Source: Haematococcus lacustris
Taxonomy: Eukaryota > Chlorophyta > Chlorophyceae > Chlamydomonadales > Haematococcaceae
NCBI GenBank assembly: GCA_030144725.1
Contig: JASKMD010000030.1
Span: 2,739,045 to 2,803,044, forward strand
DNA: 64,000 nt
Direction: 5' to 3'
A program made the translations under genes and the position numbers. Numbering within the stretch: position 1 is the first letter of the stretch; each line of letters begins with the position of its first letter. Below are positions 26,801-36,764 of this stretch, one piece after another. A model generated the notes under the pieces. It was not told where the DNA came from. It saw nothing but the letters and a program-made list of their open reading frames with translations, and did no database searches.

Positions 26801-29800
26801 CAGGGTGCTGCAGGGTGGAAGCATTCACCTCAGAGCCAGCACTGAGCCATCACTGGGCCAGGTGGTTCAACACCAAGAAGCTTCGCAACAAGGGGTTTGC
26901 TTTCAAGAGGTTGGTGGACACTGACGGTGTCAGCGTGTGCGTGCACTACACGCGCCCCCTTCCCCCTCCTCCAGCCCCACCTCCAGCTGCCAGCAGCAGC
27001 AGCACCAGCAGCCGCCCAAGTGCAGCAGCAGCAGCGGCTCATGCAGTGGGGCTCCCCCACATAGGCAGGGGCATAGCTGAGATGCGTGAGTTTGTGTTTG
27101 ACCCAGACACACAGATTGGGGTGGGCATCGACCCCGGCGTCACCCAGGCAGTCAGCGCAGCCTCTGGGGTGTGGGATCCAGCAACAGGCCAGCTCATGGC
27201 AGACCAGCTGCGCCGGTGGAAGCTGACCAAGGGCGAGGTGAAGCATAACAGCGGCCTGAACAATGCCCGCCGTGACACAGAGCGGTGGCTAGCACCGATC
27301 AAGCCCCACCTCCAGCACCTAGCAGCAGCAAGCTCAGCCGGCACCTCCCTGGAGGCCAACCTGAAGCACATCACCGTCACCATGGCCACCTGGGATGCGG
27401 TGTGGGAGGTGTACCTGGACCTCAAATGGGCACGGCAGCGGCTGAGGCTGTACGGAGCTCAGGACCGGACACTGGAGCAGTTCTTCAACAAGGTGAGGGT
27501 GGGTGGGTGGGTGGGTAGGTGTGTGGGAGGGAGGGTAAGGGAATGAGAGGTGGTGGGTTGGGCACGAAACGAAAGAGTACTTGACTGTGCCATGCCTAAC
27601 CTGGTGCCACCATATCAGCCATCATGTGTGTGCCTTGTGTGCATGGCTGCAGTTGGAGGAGGACATGGCGCAGTTGTCCATGAAGCGCCATGGGTGTGCC
27701 AAGCAGCTGGTGGTGTTCTTTGGAGCAGCTAGCATTGGCACAGCGGGTGGGTGGGGTGCTGATGCGGTGTTGCGGGCCTGCCGCAAGGTGGTGTGCAGGA
27801 CCAGGGGCAAAGACCAGGATGGGGGCAGGGTGGTGCTCGTGGATGAGCACCGCACCAGCCGGGTCAGCTCAGCAGTGAATGGCAAGCAGCCCTGTGATGT
27901 GGAGCTGAACACACTCAGTGCCACCAGGCCTGCAGGCTGGAAGCCCCCAGCAGGGCAGGTGGAACAGCGCCTGGTGCGCCCAGCCTGGAGCCAGCAGCGT
28001 GGTCAGCCAGTGCGGGGCCTGATGTGGTGCCCAGTAGTGCCCCCCCGCAAGCCCCCACAGGCCCCACGCAGCAGCCAGGTAGCCACACCGGCAGCAGCCT
28101 CAGAGCCAGGGCCCAGCACTCCCCAGCCAGCCAAGCGCAGCAAGCGCACCAAGGCTGAGCCAGGGGCAGCTGAGCCCACCAAGGGCAAGGGCAAGGGCAA
28201 GGCTGCCAAAGCCAAGCCAGCACCACAGCCAGGCAGGTGGCTGGACAGGGACTGCAATGCAGCATTGAACATGCAGCGCATTGGGGAGAGCAGGTGGCGC
28301 CCACTGGAGCTGTGCTACTGGCCAGACCAGGGAGCTCTGCCCGCCAAGGGCAAGGAGTACCCTGGCCTGGGCTACAAGCGGGTGCGAGACAAGCCACCCA
28401 AGGCCCAGGAGCAGCAGCGGCAACCTGCAGGGGCACAGTAGTGTGTGCCCCCTTTCTTGAGCTGTCATCAGCTTACAATTAGTGCATGTTTTGTCATGCC
28501 AACTCTACATCATAGCCCTCGGGTCAGGCAATAGTGTAGGTGGTAGGCGGGCTCATGTGCCATGTGCACTGGGTTTACTCCACACAGCCCAATAACACTG
28601 TTTGAGTCGGATCTAGTTAGTGGCTGCTAGTGGCTGCTAGTGGCTGCTAGTAGGTACTTCTGATCCGGCTCAAATGGAGGCCCTAGTGAGGGACAAGAGG
28701 GCTGACATGCCTGATGTAGCTGCAGTGTGGTGTCTGGCTCTGCTTATGTTTGCGGTAGAGGTGTTCACTGTTCGTTTGGTGACCCAACCCTAACCCAGCC
28801 ACAGTGCGGGAGCAGCCCTGTGCGTCAATCACCTGTGCCCTGCAGTGACAGTGCTGGCCACTGCCACAGCCACTGCTACGCTGCAGAAAGGTTCCTTGCA
28901 GGACTTGCTGGGCCTGCCTTGCTGCATGCAGCATGCGGCATGAGGCATGCACATGCATGGACCAGCGGCAGCAAACCGGGTTGCCCTCGAACCCCATGAT
29001 TCCAGGCAGACTCTGTACCCAGCCTCCCACACCTCTAGCAGAAGGCCATGTCAGCAGCCATTGTGATGCAGGAGCAGTGAGGGCCCCTGATGCGCCCTTG
29101 TTGTGCTGCCCAGTGTGCCAAGTAAGTTTCCCAGCACGGCCCCCATCTAAGCAACCCAGGCAGCAGGCTCAGATCTGGACCCTGCATTCCCCTGCTAGCC
29201 AAGCGTTCCATGGTTGAGAAGACTGCAGGGCACACCCAAGCAGGCCAGGACAGGGCCAAGGCTGCCCACACTGCCTGCCGCAGTTTTTGGGCTGCAAGGA
29301 AATCTGAGACCATCTGATGAAGGGCCTGCGGCTGCTGGCATGGTAGTGACCGCCTCTCACACACATCGCCATGTGCATGCCATGTGAATGGGAACTCCAC
29401 ACAGACAAAAACACCGCTCTGTAGTGGTCCACACTTAGTGTTTCACTGCAATGAAGGCTCTAGGTCGAGGGCCAAGGTGCTGGCATGGTAGTGTTGAGCC
29501 CGCTTGAACCCCAGTTGCTGAGCCCGCTGGCCACCTTGTATCAACAAATGCCCTTGATGCCAGCTTGAGGCTTCAGCCCCCTCGGATCAGTATTCAAGAG
29601 TCCAGGTGTCAAGTAGTCCCGGTGAAAGGCACCCATGCAGTGTGTGAGCACTTCACTCCATGCCAACACACCACATTCCCTAGCGTGCGGCCGCTGTGCG
29701 GACACTGCCTCAGCTCATGCACACATTGCCTGCATCAGCAATCACACACCTTGTTTTCCACAGTTTGCTCAGCAACATTGATGGTCTGCGTCAGGTCGCC

Positions 29801-30025
29801 AACCGTGACAAAGGGCAGGTTCTTGAGGCCCAGCACTGTGATGAGGGCGGAGCTGGAAGTGTACATCAGCCGCCACTCCCCATCCAGCTTTTCCAGCACC
29901 TGCACACAATAGCAGCACCCACACAGCATGCTTAGGTGTTAAGCACACAAACATACACTAAGCATGCAGCAACGCCATGATTGGCAGATGCCGTGTGCTG
30001 CTACTGCTGGTGCTGCTGGTGCTGG

Positions 30026-30084
<59 letters not shown>

Positions 30085-31231
30085 AAGAGGATGAGGACTG
30101 TGCCTTCAACATGGGCACATGGTTTTGCACGCCCAGTGAGCATTGCCAACAACAGCCACCCTGAGCTGGCGTGCCTGCTGCCAGGGGCACTTGTCGTGAA
30201 GCTATGTACCCTCAACTGCCATCCAGTGACCATGGGCAGTGACCGCCGCACTGAGCTGGAATGGCTGAGGCAGGGTTGTGGGTCGCTAAGTGCTGCTCAC
30301 ATTCTGGTGAGACAGGCAGCCAGGCAGCATCTGGGAGGCAGTTAGCACACCAAGGGGCGGCATATACACCTGCACCTGCATCGTTACCTATCCAGACAAT
30401 GCAACCCTTTGCCTACCTAGCGATGTCACCGTAAGTGTGACAATGTGAGGTCAGAGATCAAGAGACCATCATCATCGTCACATACCTGGCAGTGGCTTCT
30501 TAACTAGTTGTGCAGGTCGCCACCCACCTCTGTGGGGTTGGGTGTCGGGTTCTTCGCCTCTAGCTGGCCAATCAGCTCGTTGATCTCGGCCCGGATCTCA
30601 CTTCTTGCAGTCAAGCCTCGCTCAGTGCCATACAAGGAGTCCAGCAAGGCTGCTTTGCAGTCAGCCAGGGGCATCTCGTAGTCATCGTACGTTGGCTGAG
30701 CTGTTGGTTCAGCTGGTTGTTCTGGGGCAGGGGGCAGCTCCACTTCCAGGGGCGTTGAGACGTCAATCTGTGTGCAGGCATGCTGTTGTTGGCCATGCAG
30801 CACCAAGTGCGTCCTCTGTTAGTGGGTCAGATATGTGCACTAGGCGATGCACCCAGCAAGCCAGCTGCTTGTGTCAAGCTGGCTCCTCAGCCGGTTACGG
30901 TTAAGCTGCTTGTTTCACTGCACTTGCTAACTAACGACAAAACAACGACATATCAGTTCTATGTTACATGCATGTGTACCTAGGTTGAGAGCCAAGGTGC
31001 TGGGCTCCTCAGTCACATCCTGAGCTAGTGGCCTGGGAGATACCTGGGAGCTGGCAGTAATAAGAGAGCTCCGGTTCGCGGGGCGCTTGTAGACTGCTGC
31101 ATGCACGGAGCGCACTGCCTCGGGCCTGCACCCGACAAAGGAAAATTGTGAGCCGGATCTTGTTCATCGTCTAGTTCTCGACTGTTGACGTACCGCGAGA
31201 ACAAGCGCGTAGGGATGCTGCGGGTTAACAT
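23873..31231 (-). CDS. Plastid-lipid-associated protein (PAP/fibrillin), last exon displaced
   Basis: Exons on this strand: 31231-31194, 31125-31044, 30767-30528, 29899-29750, 24055-23873, all joining in frame. Residues 1-40 ([13 protein letters not shown] and following) look like a plastid transit peptide. The PAP domain opens with [14 protein letters not shown] and [13 protein letters not shown]. It continues [24 protein letters not shown], then [11 protein letters not shown] and [10 protein letters not shown]. Fibrillins coat plastoglobules and thylakoid margins and bind lipids and isoprenoids, often under light stress. The canonical C-terminus is missing on this strand; a phase-compatible exon carrying it lies at 35,266-35,478 on the plus strand. 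Together they would give 301 residues, the expected size. Intron 3 is 5.7 kb and holds an antisense Fanzor element. Confidence 0.88.
24683..28441 (+). CDS. Fanzor: eukaryotic TnpB-like predicted RNA-guided endonuclease (frameshifted)
   Basis: Known family: Fanzors are eukaryotic relatives of IS605/IS607 TnpB that cut DNA using an RNA made from their own 3' region. Exon 1 (24683-24725) encodes [14 protein letters not shown], an SV40-type nuclear localisation signal. Further exons: 24811-24878, 24971-25709 (GC donor), 26376 to 27492, 27653-28441. RuvC-I is G-I-D-P-G (about 27,127), RuvC-II is L-V-D-E-H-R-T-S (about 27,836), and RuvC-III is [10 protein letters not shown] (about 28,246). All three acidic residues are therefore present. 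V-R-G-L-M-W-C marks the zinc-ribbon start, but the region before RuvC-III has no second Cys pair and instead has a Lys-rich linker (K-R-S-K-R-T-K). Breaks: a +1 shift near 26,485 and probably another near 26,815, so this copy is decaying or contains sequence errors. Confidence 0.87.
25722..26372. repeat. (TGACC)n pentamer array within a Fanzor intron
   Basis: About 650 bp of the complement of the GGTCA pentamer, decaying at its right end with TTATACC variants. It makes up almost all of the Fanzor intron between 25,709 (GC donor GCAAGT) and 26,376. Confidence 0.97.
28442..28530 (+). other. Conserved post-stop block of Fanzor copies; candidate guide-RNA scaffold
   Basis: Core TGAGCTGT, then AGCTTACAATTAGTGCATG, then TTGTCATGCCAACTCTA. 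It recurs after the stop in the copies at 3.33-3.40 kb (+) and 36.06-35.98 kb (-). A diverged form follows the subfamily B pseudogene (32,870-32,820, -), and a solo copy lies at 35,728-35,683 (-). Guide RNAs of TnpB and Fanzor systems span the 3' end of the nuclease gene and flank, so location fits; RNA identity is inferred. Confidence 0.5.
29372..29480 (+). repeat. Dispersed 3'-end repeat, solo copy in fibrillin intron 3
   Basis: Same family as 17,957-18,064 and the tail at 3,465-3,575, and in the same orientation. It lies about 700 bp right of the Fanzor element. Confidence 0.85.
30004..30085. repeat. (CTG)n/(ATG)n trinucleotide microsatellite
   Basis: About 19 CTG-type units followed by about 7 ATG-type units, in fibrillin intron 2. 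ORFs reading it as poly-Leu, Ala, Ser or Asp are artefacts. Confidence 0.97.
30771..30893 (+). repeat. Second copy of Fanzor-element 5' block, at a fibrillin splice site
   Basis: Nearly identical to 24,405-24,531 (GGCCATGCAGCACCAAGTGC, then CAGATATGTGCACTAGGCG and beyond). On the fibrillin strand it begins within 4 bp of the intron-1 acceptor. A short 3'-repeat piece (GTTGAGAGCCAAGGTGCT) occurs at 30,983-31,000 in the same intron. Intron 1 may therefore contain an internally deleted element with both ends. Confidence 0.75.
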
Positions 31232-32009
31232 CGTCAAATGCTAGTGGCCCGCTCACCACTCAGATATTCTTTTAATGGAACCACACGCTTTGAGCATGTG
31301 CTGCGCACCTGGTTGCTACACAAGGCCTGTTCGTAGCAACAACTTAAACTGTGGTGGCCATCCACACTCTACTAGCACCATGTATAGTGGCGCAGAATTG
31401 CATAGCAGGCCGACATCGCCACAGCAGGCGTACAGGGGTACGGGGGTATATGTACGATGGGGACGGGGGATTTGGTCCTGCCAGGTGGCCCACTGCCTTC
31501 AAGCTCTGTTTTGCTGCCGTTGCTGCGCTGACGCCTTTGCCTGCTGGCGCTGCTCAACACGCTGCTGGGCACCAACCGACCGCCTCTTCCGCCGCCGCCG
31601 CTGCACCCGGGACAAACCCCGCTACCGCTGCCGCGCCGACCCGCGCGGGACTCCTTCCTCGTATTCGGTCTACTCTGGCAGCTTGAGGTGATATAGATAG
31701 AAGAGATTGGGTCTCTTCCGTCATTGGCCTTGCATTTCTGGGTCCGTCACTGATCCCCTACATGTGGTTCTTCCACCGTTCGTCCCAGTGGCGCTACAGG
31801 AAGGTTCACAGGCTCTTACTTCGATCCGGATAGTGTCTCGTCATGGGATTGATACTGAGCCCCTGAAGCGGGCCGAAGAGGAGGGAACAAGTAGTGGACG
31901 AGATTCTGGACTCTAGCAGGTGTGACCCCATTAGTATTCAAACTGACCACCGTCCTTGTGGCGCGGGTGGGTCCGCTGTCGGGCGCTAGCTCGCCTGGGT
32001 GCCCCAGAG

Positions 32010-35000
32010 ATGAGCAACAAGGGCAAGCAACTACCATTGGCAGCCAACATTGTTCAACTGGCGCTTTAACTGGGGCACGTTGTGAGTGCAGGCCCTTTGG
32101 ACCAGTTTTACAAAGACTGTCTGAAGTTTGGCAGCCTAAAGGTTAGTTAAGCTGCTTTCAGCCATTTGGTTGTTGCATTCTACAGGGCACTCAATGGCTG
32201 CAATGGTTTGATCCACTCTGCAGTGCTTTGTGCATTTCAGCCTGTACTTGAAAGGACGCGAAGAGCTAGTAGTGACAATCTACAGTGGCAAAAACGCACA
32301 CAAACGACAAGTGCCGGTGTTTCAAGCGCTGAAGACAGGGTGTGTGTATGGCCATTGACCAGTGTGACACGACGCGGCATCCATGCGGTCTGTGCCCATT
32401 CTCTCATGTCTGGTTTGCTGCAGAGCTGGGAACGGTGTGAACGCCTTGCCACCTGCCAGCCCAGCTACGCGTGAGCTGGATGTGTACAACACTGATGTCA
32501 CAGTCTTCCTCATAGGGGCCTATGCCAAGTATAACTGGCCTTACGTCTGGGTGGGTGTTGCGCAGTCGAGCCAAGGAACACCAGTGCCAATACATGCAGT
32601 GGTGGCATGCAACCATGCTCCATCTGTCCTCCTCTGGCCTCAGCTGCCATCTGACCAGGGGCCCACTGTATCATTATAATCCCCAGCTCTTCAGCGCATA
32701 GTTCCCCTACTACTAGGAGATGCGTTATCTGAAATCCGAACTGTTGGTATCTACTCCTAAACCAGCCGGCACCAGTACCTTATTGCCTCCCCCCACCCCC
32801 TTACGAGGGTGGGGCGATAGGTGTTGGCATGAAACACATGCTCTGATGTAAGCAACAGCTCACGCATTGCCTGGTGCACACATGCTACTTTGCTACAGGC
32901 TGCTGGGGCTGGGGCTGGGGCTGGGCCTCGGGTGCTCGGTCTCGCAGCTTCTTGAAGCCCAATGCTGGGTACTCCTTGCCCTTGGCAGGAGCCGCCTGCA
33001 CAGCTCCAGTGGGCGCCATGGGGCCTCCCTAATGCACTGGAGGTTGAGGGCTGCGTTGCAGTCCCTGTCCACCCATTTGCCAAGGTCCCCAGGGGTGGCC
33101 TGGTCCAGCTTGGGGCACCACATGAGCCCCCGCACCGGCGCCTCAAACCGCTTGCTCTAGGCTGACCGCAACAAGCCGTGCCGCACCTGACCTGGCTGGC
33201 ACTTCCAGCCTTCAGGCCTGGTGGGCTTGCTGCGGTCCAGCCCCACCTCTCAAGGCTGGGGGCTGTTCATAGCTGAGCTGACCCTGCTGGTGCGGAACTC
33301 ATCCACAGTCACCACCTTGCCTGGCAGCCTGCCTGCTGGCCTGCCGCTGTTGGGCCTCTCCACCACCTTGTGGCAGGCCTGCAGCACGGCCTTGGACCCC
33401 CACCCACCCCGGGTGCCAATGCCTGCGTTGCTAAAGAACACCACCAGCTGCTTGCGTGTCCCCCACCGCTGTTGGGACACCATGGCTGCCTCCTCCTCCA
33501 AATGCATGGCACACAAGGCACACAATGCGCATGGGCATTCTTGAAAGGACCGGGGACATGGCACCTAGCAGGTCACATGTGCGGCAGTCATCAGCATCTG
33601 GCCCTGCCCCTCCCCCCCTACCCTTGGCACTCTCACCGTCTTGAAGTAGCGCTCCAGGACCTTCTCCTGCGCGCTGTACAGCCTCATCCTCTGCTCCGCC
33701 CACTTGGGATGCAAGTGCTCCCCCCACACTGCATCCCAAGTGGCCAGGGTGACGGCCACATGCCGCTGGATGGCCACCAGCGAGGTGCCTGCTGGGGTGG
33801 CTGCTGCCAGGTGCTGCAGCTCTAGCTTGATGTTCTCATTCCACTGCTGAGTGTTGCGGCGAGCCTGGGTCAGGCCGCTGTCGTGCTGCACCTGGCTCCT
33901 GGTCAGCTTTGTGGAAGCTTTCCAGACAGCCATCCTCATCCCACACCCCTGAAGTTGCGCTGACTGCCTGGATGGCACCGGGGTCCAACCCCATGCCCAT
34001 CTGAGTGGCTGGGTCAAACTGGAACGCCCGCTTGTCAGCCCGACTCTCACCCTCGCGATTAACATTGGAAAGTTATCTTATTCGTGTTCCTTGACTGCCG
34101 TCCCCAGCTCTTCAGCGCATGTCAGCCACAGCAGAACCATGGTGTGGCGCATCGGTATCTCACGTACTCTGGTGTTGTGCATGCCATGCAGCTGAGGTCT
34201 CTGACTCACAACCATGTCGAGGATGAAATTGATTCGCCCTTGGACTTGCCTTCGACCAAGAACTGGAAAGCACGCAGTGAGTGCGCAGCCGCTAGCATCA
34301 GCCAGCTGCATGTGACACCAGCTGTCAGCCACAGCCACTGCCTGCCGTGCCTGCTGCCTTCCATTTGCTACAGATCTGAGCGTGTGGGATATTGTGGAGG
34401 AGCTGGTGATGCTGAACATCAACCCGCAGCCTGTAAACCCCTTTGCAGTCAACTTCACGGCCTTGGCAGCCATGCCGCAGCTGGAGCGAGCCCTGCAGGT
34501 GACGGCAAGGGGGCAGCTGGTGCCGGGGGCCACCGCACTGGGCCTCAGCTGGGACCGACCCTGCTTTACAGGGGCAGTCTTCAGCACAACCTTTCAGCTC
34601 CAGTGAGCTTAGCTTGTTTTTGTACTGGCTGGCTGGCTGGCTTGCTGGGGCAATGTGGTCAATGCACAAGGTGGTGTGGCTGGTGTCCACTGGCTGCAGA
34701 CAGGTGCCATGGCGGCATTCCTGAAGGACTTGCTACTCAGCGACACGCCCTACAGCGAACTAGTGCAGCAGGAGTTCGCGAGATGCATGCAGATGCACTT
34801 CCAGGTAGATGGGGTGGAGTGCAACTCGGTGGGCATGTCACAGCTATGAGCTATGGCATGCGGCCTGCCACACGTGGGATGGGTGCTGCAGCAGTCGACG
34901 ATTTGGCTGCCTAGCACACTGTGGTTGGCACTTTTGGCTTGGCAGCCTTGTCTGCCTAGTCTCCACAGCGTGCTTGCATGCTAGCCTCACCCATTCAACA

Positions 35001-35152
35001 CCAGGTGATGGCTGGGTAGGCTGGGCAGGCTGAGATGATGGTGATGAGGGACACCCGGTGGATGGCTGCTGCATGTGTGCCTGCAGGACATGCCAGGAGT
35101 GGTCCCTGATGCTCCAGGACCCTCATTGACCCCGTCAGCCCTTGGCTCCTAA
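32010..35152 (+). CDS. Unrecognised 228-residue protein, host gene of a Fanzor relic
   Basis: Eight exons: 32010-32022, 32092-32141, 32224-32339, 32424-32550, 34192-34276, 34374-34498, 34700-34804, 35087-35152. All phases agree and sum to 229 codons. The first donor is GC (GCAAGC); the ATG and tiny first exon are the least certain part. Conserved-looking blocks: L-D-Q-F-Y-K-D-C-L-K-F-G, R-E-E-L-V-V-T-I-Y-S-G-K, T-D-V-T-V-F-L-I-G-A-Y-A-K-Y-N, and L-S-V-W-D-I-V-E-E-L-V-M-L. No transmembrane segment, signal peptide or known motif is seen. The 1.6 kb intron 4 contains an antisense Fanzor pseudogene. No family recognised. Confidence 0.6.
32830..34060 (-). pseudogene. Fanzor pseudogene, subfamily B, 5'-truncated
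   Basis: On the minus strand, RuvC-I reads G-M-G-L-D-P-G (about 33,990). A conserved helical stretch follows (L-A-T-W-D-A-V-W, then R-M-R-L-Y-S-A-Q-E), then an intron, then RuvC-II V-D-E-F-R-T-S-R-V-S-S (about 33,280). V-R-G-L-M-W-C and D-R-D-C-N-A-A-L-N come next (about 33,070). Several frame breaks and an in-frame stop disrupt it, and everything upstream of RuvC-I is missing. It lies antisense inside intron 4 of the 228-residue gene. A diverged post-stop block is present at 32,870-32,820. Confidence 0.85.
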
Positions 35153-35265
35153 CCAGCTTCCTGCTAAGCTTGGCACTTCAATCAATTTTTGTGCAGGGTT
35201 GTAGGTGCAGCCTTGGCTATCCTTGCTAGCTGGCTGTGACCACATCGACTGCTTAGTGGCTGCAG

Positions 35266-35478
35266 CTGAAGGACGCCCTGGTGCCTCTGAGCAACTCGCT
35301 GCAGGGCGTGGTGAGCCAGGTGAACAGCGTGATCAACTCCACCGCGGGCCCTGCTGGACTCAGCGTGCCATTGCAGGGCGAGAATGCTCAGACGTGGCAG
35401 CTGACCACCTACGCCGATGATGATCTAAGGATCACCCGGGGGGATGGTGGGAGTGTGTTTGTGTACTGCAGGGCCTGA
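35266..35478 (+). CDS. Displaced terminal exon of a PAP/fibrillin (70 residues)
   Basis: Opens after CTGCAG in phase 0. It reads L-K-D-A-L-V-P-L-S-N-S-L-Q, then W-Q-L-T-T-Y-A-D-D-D-L-R-I-T-R-G-D-G-G-S, and stops after V-F-V-Y-C-R-A. The W-x-L-T-T-Y-x-D-x-D-L-R-I-x-R-G-D-G-G-S signature is the canonical fibrillin C-terminus. Only 113 bp separate it from the stop of the preceding plus-strand gene, so there is no room for upstream fibrillin exons here. Its phase fits exon 4 of the minus-strand fibrillin. It is either that gene's last exon moved by inversion or misassembly, or a remnant of a second copy. Confidence 0.85.
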   Translation: MKDALVPLSNSLQGVVSQVNSVINSTAGPAGLSVPLQGENAQTWQLTTYADDDLRITRGDGGSVFVYCRA

Positions 35479-35789
35479 GGGACCACAGGTGGGCGCACAC
35501 AGCCTAGGTTGGGTGGTGCATGCGTTGCATGGCATCTGGATGTCAATGTCCTCACGACAACATGATATGAATGAGAGTGGTGTTGGCATGAGCCGCAGTG
35601 ATGGGGTGAGGAGTGGAAGACTTGCACTTGCACTTGGCCCCAAACTACTGCAGCCCAGCCTGACCCTGCGACAGGACTGGAGCTTAGGATTGGCATGACA
35701 AACACGCACTGATGAAAGCTGTTAACATGATAAGTGTCGAGCCTGAGTAATATGCCTTTGGGCGTCAGTACTGGGTTCGATGTGGTCAC

Positions 35790-36296
35790 AGCCCTTTTGT
35801 CCCTCACTAGGGCCTCCATTTGAGCCGGACCAGTAGTGGCAACTAGCAGCCACTAGCAGGAATACTAGGGAACACTAATGGCCCGACTCAAATGGTGTTG
35901 ATGGGCTTTGTGGAGTATACCCAATGCACATGGACATGGTGAACGAGTGCCTACCACCTACACTATTGCCTGACCCTTTAGGGCTATAGTGTAGAGTTGG
36001 CATGACAAAACATGCACTAATGTAAGCTGATGACAGCTCAAGAAAGGCGGGGGGGGACACACACACTGCTGTGCCCCATCAGGCTGCTGCTGCTGGGCCT
36101 TGGGAGGCTTGTCTCGCAGCCGCTTGTAGCCCAAGCCAGGGTACTCCTTGCCCTTGGCTGGCAGAGCTCCCCGCTCTGGCCGGTAGCACAGCTCAAGTGG
36201 CCGCCACCTGCTCTCCCCAATGCGCTGCATGTTCAGCGCTGCATTGCAGTCCCTGTCCAGCCACCTGCCTGGCTGTGGTGCTGGCTTGACCTTGGT
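35790..36296 (-). pseudogene. 5'-truncated Fanzor fragment (subfamily A)
   Basis: The minus strand begins at [20 protein letters not shown], matching 28,217 onward. It keeps [10 protein letters not shown] and the Gln-rich tail to the stop, then the post-stop block and the same terminal sequence as the 28.4 kb element (GGCTCAAATGGAGGCCCTAG region). RuvC-I and RuvC-II are absent. The 3' end is intact and the 5' end cut, as in the 3.1 kb copy. Confidence 0.85.
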
Positions 36297-36764
36297 TGAC
36301 GGTCGCAGTGGTATTAAACTATCATCAACAATTTACAGTCACAGCCACATGAGAAGCATGAACACTGTTACTAACAGCCACAGCCACTGAATAGTTATAT
36401 ATATCTATATCCCTGTATCCATATCTTCCTGTTGAACCCTGCATTCGACAAAAGCAGAGAGAGACTGGTGTGTGTCCCTAACCTACAGCCCGCCTAGGGC
36501 GCCACGAGGTCTCACCACCGCTCCGCTACTTTGATTTCTTGCGCTTTACTACGCTGCAAAGCAGTACATCACGGCAGAGCAAGGATAAAATGGAATGCCA
36601 TCGGCGCGACTTTCGGCAGGGTGGCGCAGAAAGTGCGGAGCGTGAGTTTGGCGCGCGCCTTCTCCGCCCCCTTCCCCGCCAGCCTCCTTCAACCCTGTTC
36701 TCCTCTGTCTGTCGGCGCAGGCAGGCTGCACTCCGGTTTCACTGGCTAGCCGCAGCCGTTCACG

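Larger units (their letters stand above)
24357..28697 (+). mobile_element. Fanzor-bearing element inside fibrillin intron 3
   Basis: The Fanzor gene plus UTRs lies between two copies of AGGGCTGACATGCCTGATGT (24,337-24,356 and 28,698-28,717), a candidate 20-bp target duplication. The 5' region includes a ~125-bp block (24,405-24,531) repeated at 30,771-30,893. The 3' region ends in a block (CAAATGGAGGCCCTAGTGAG region) shared with the truncated copy at 35.8 kb. Part of the putative duplication (AGGGCTG) also follows the 35.8 kb copy, so the right border may lie a few bases further right. No obvious terminal inverted repeats. Confidence 0.6.

Noticed and set aside
34078..34587. Minus-strand 169-codon ORF
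   Set aside because: Shadow of the exons of the 228-residue plus-strand gene.
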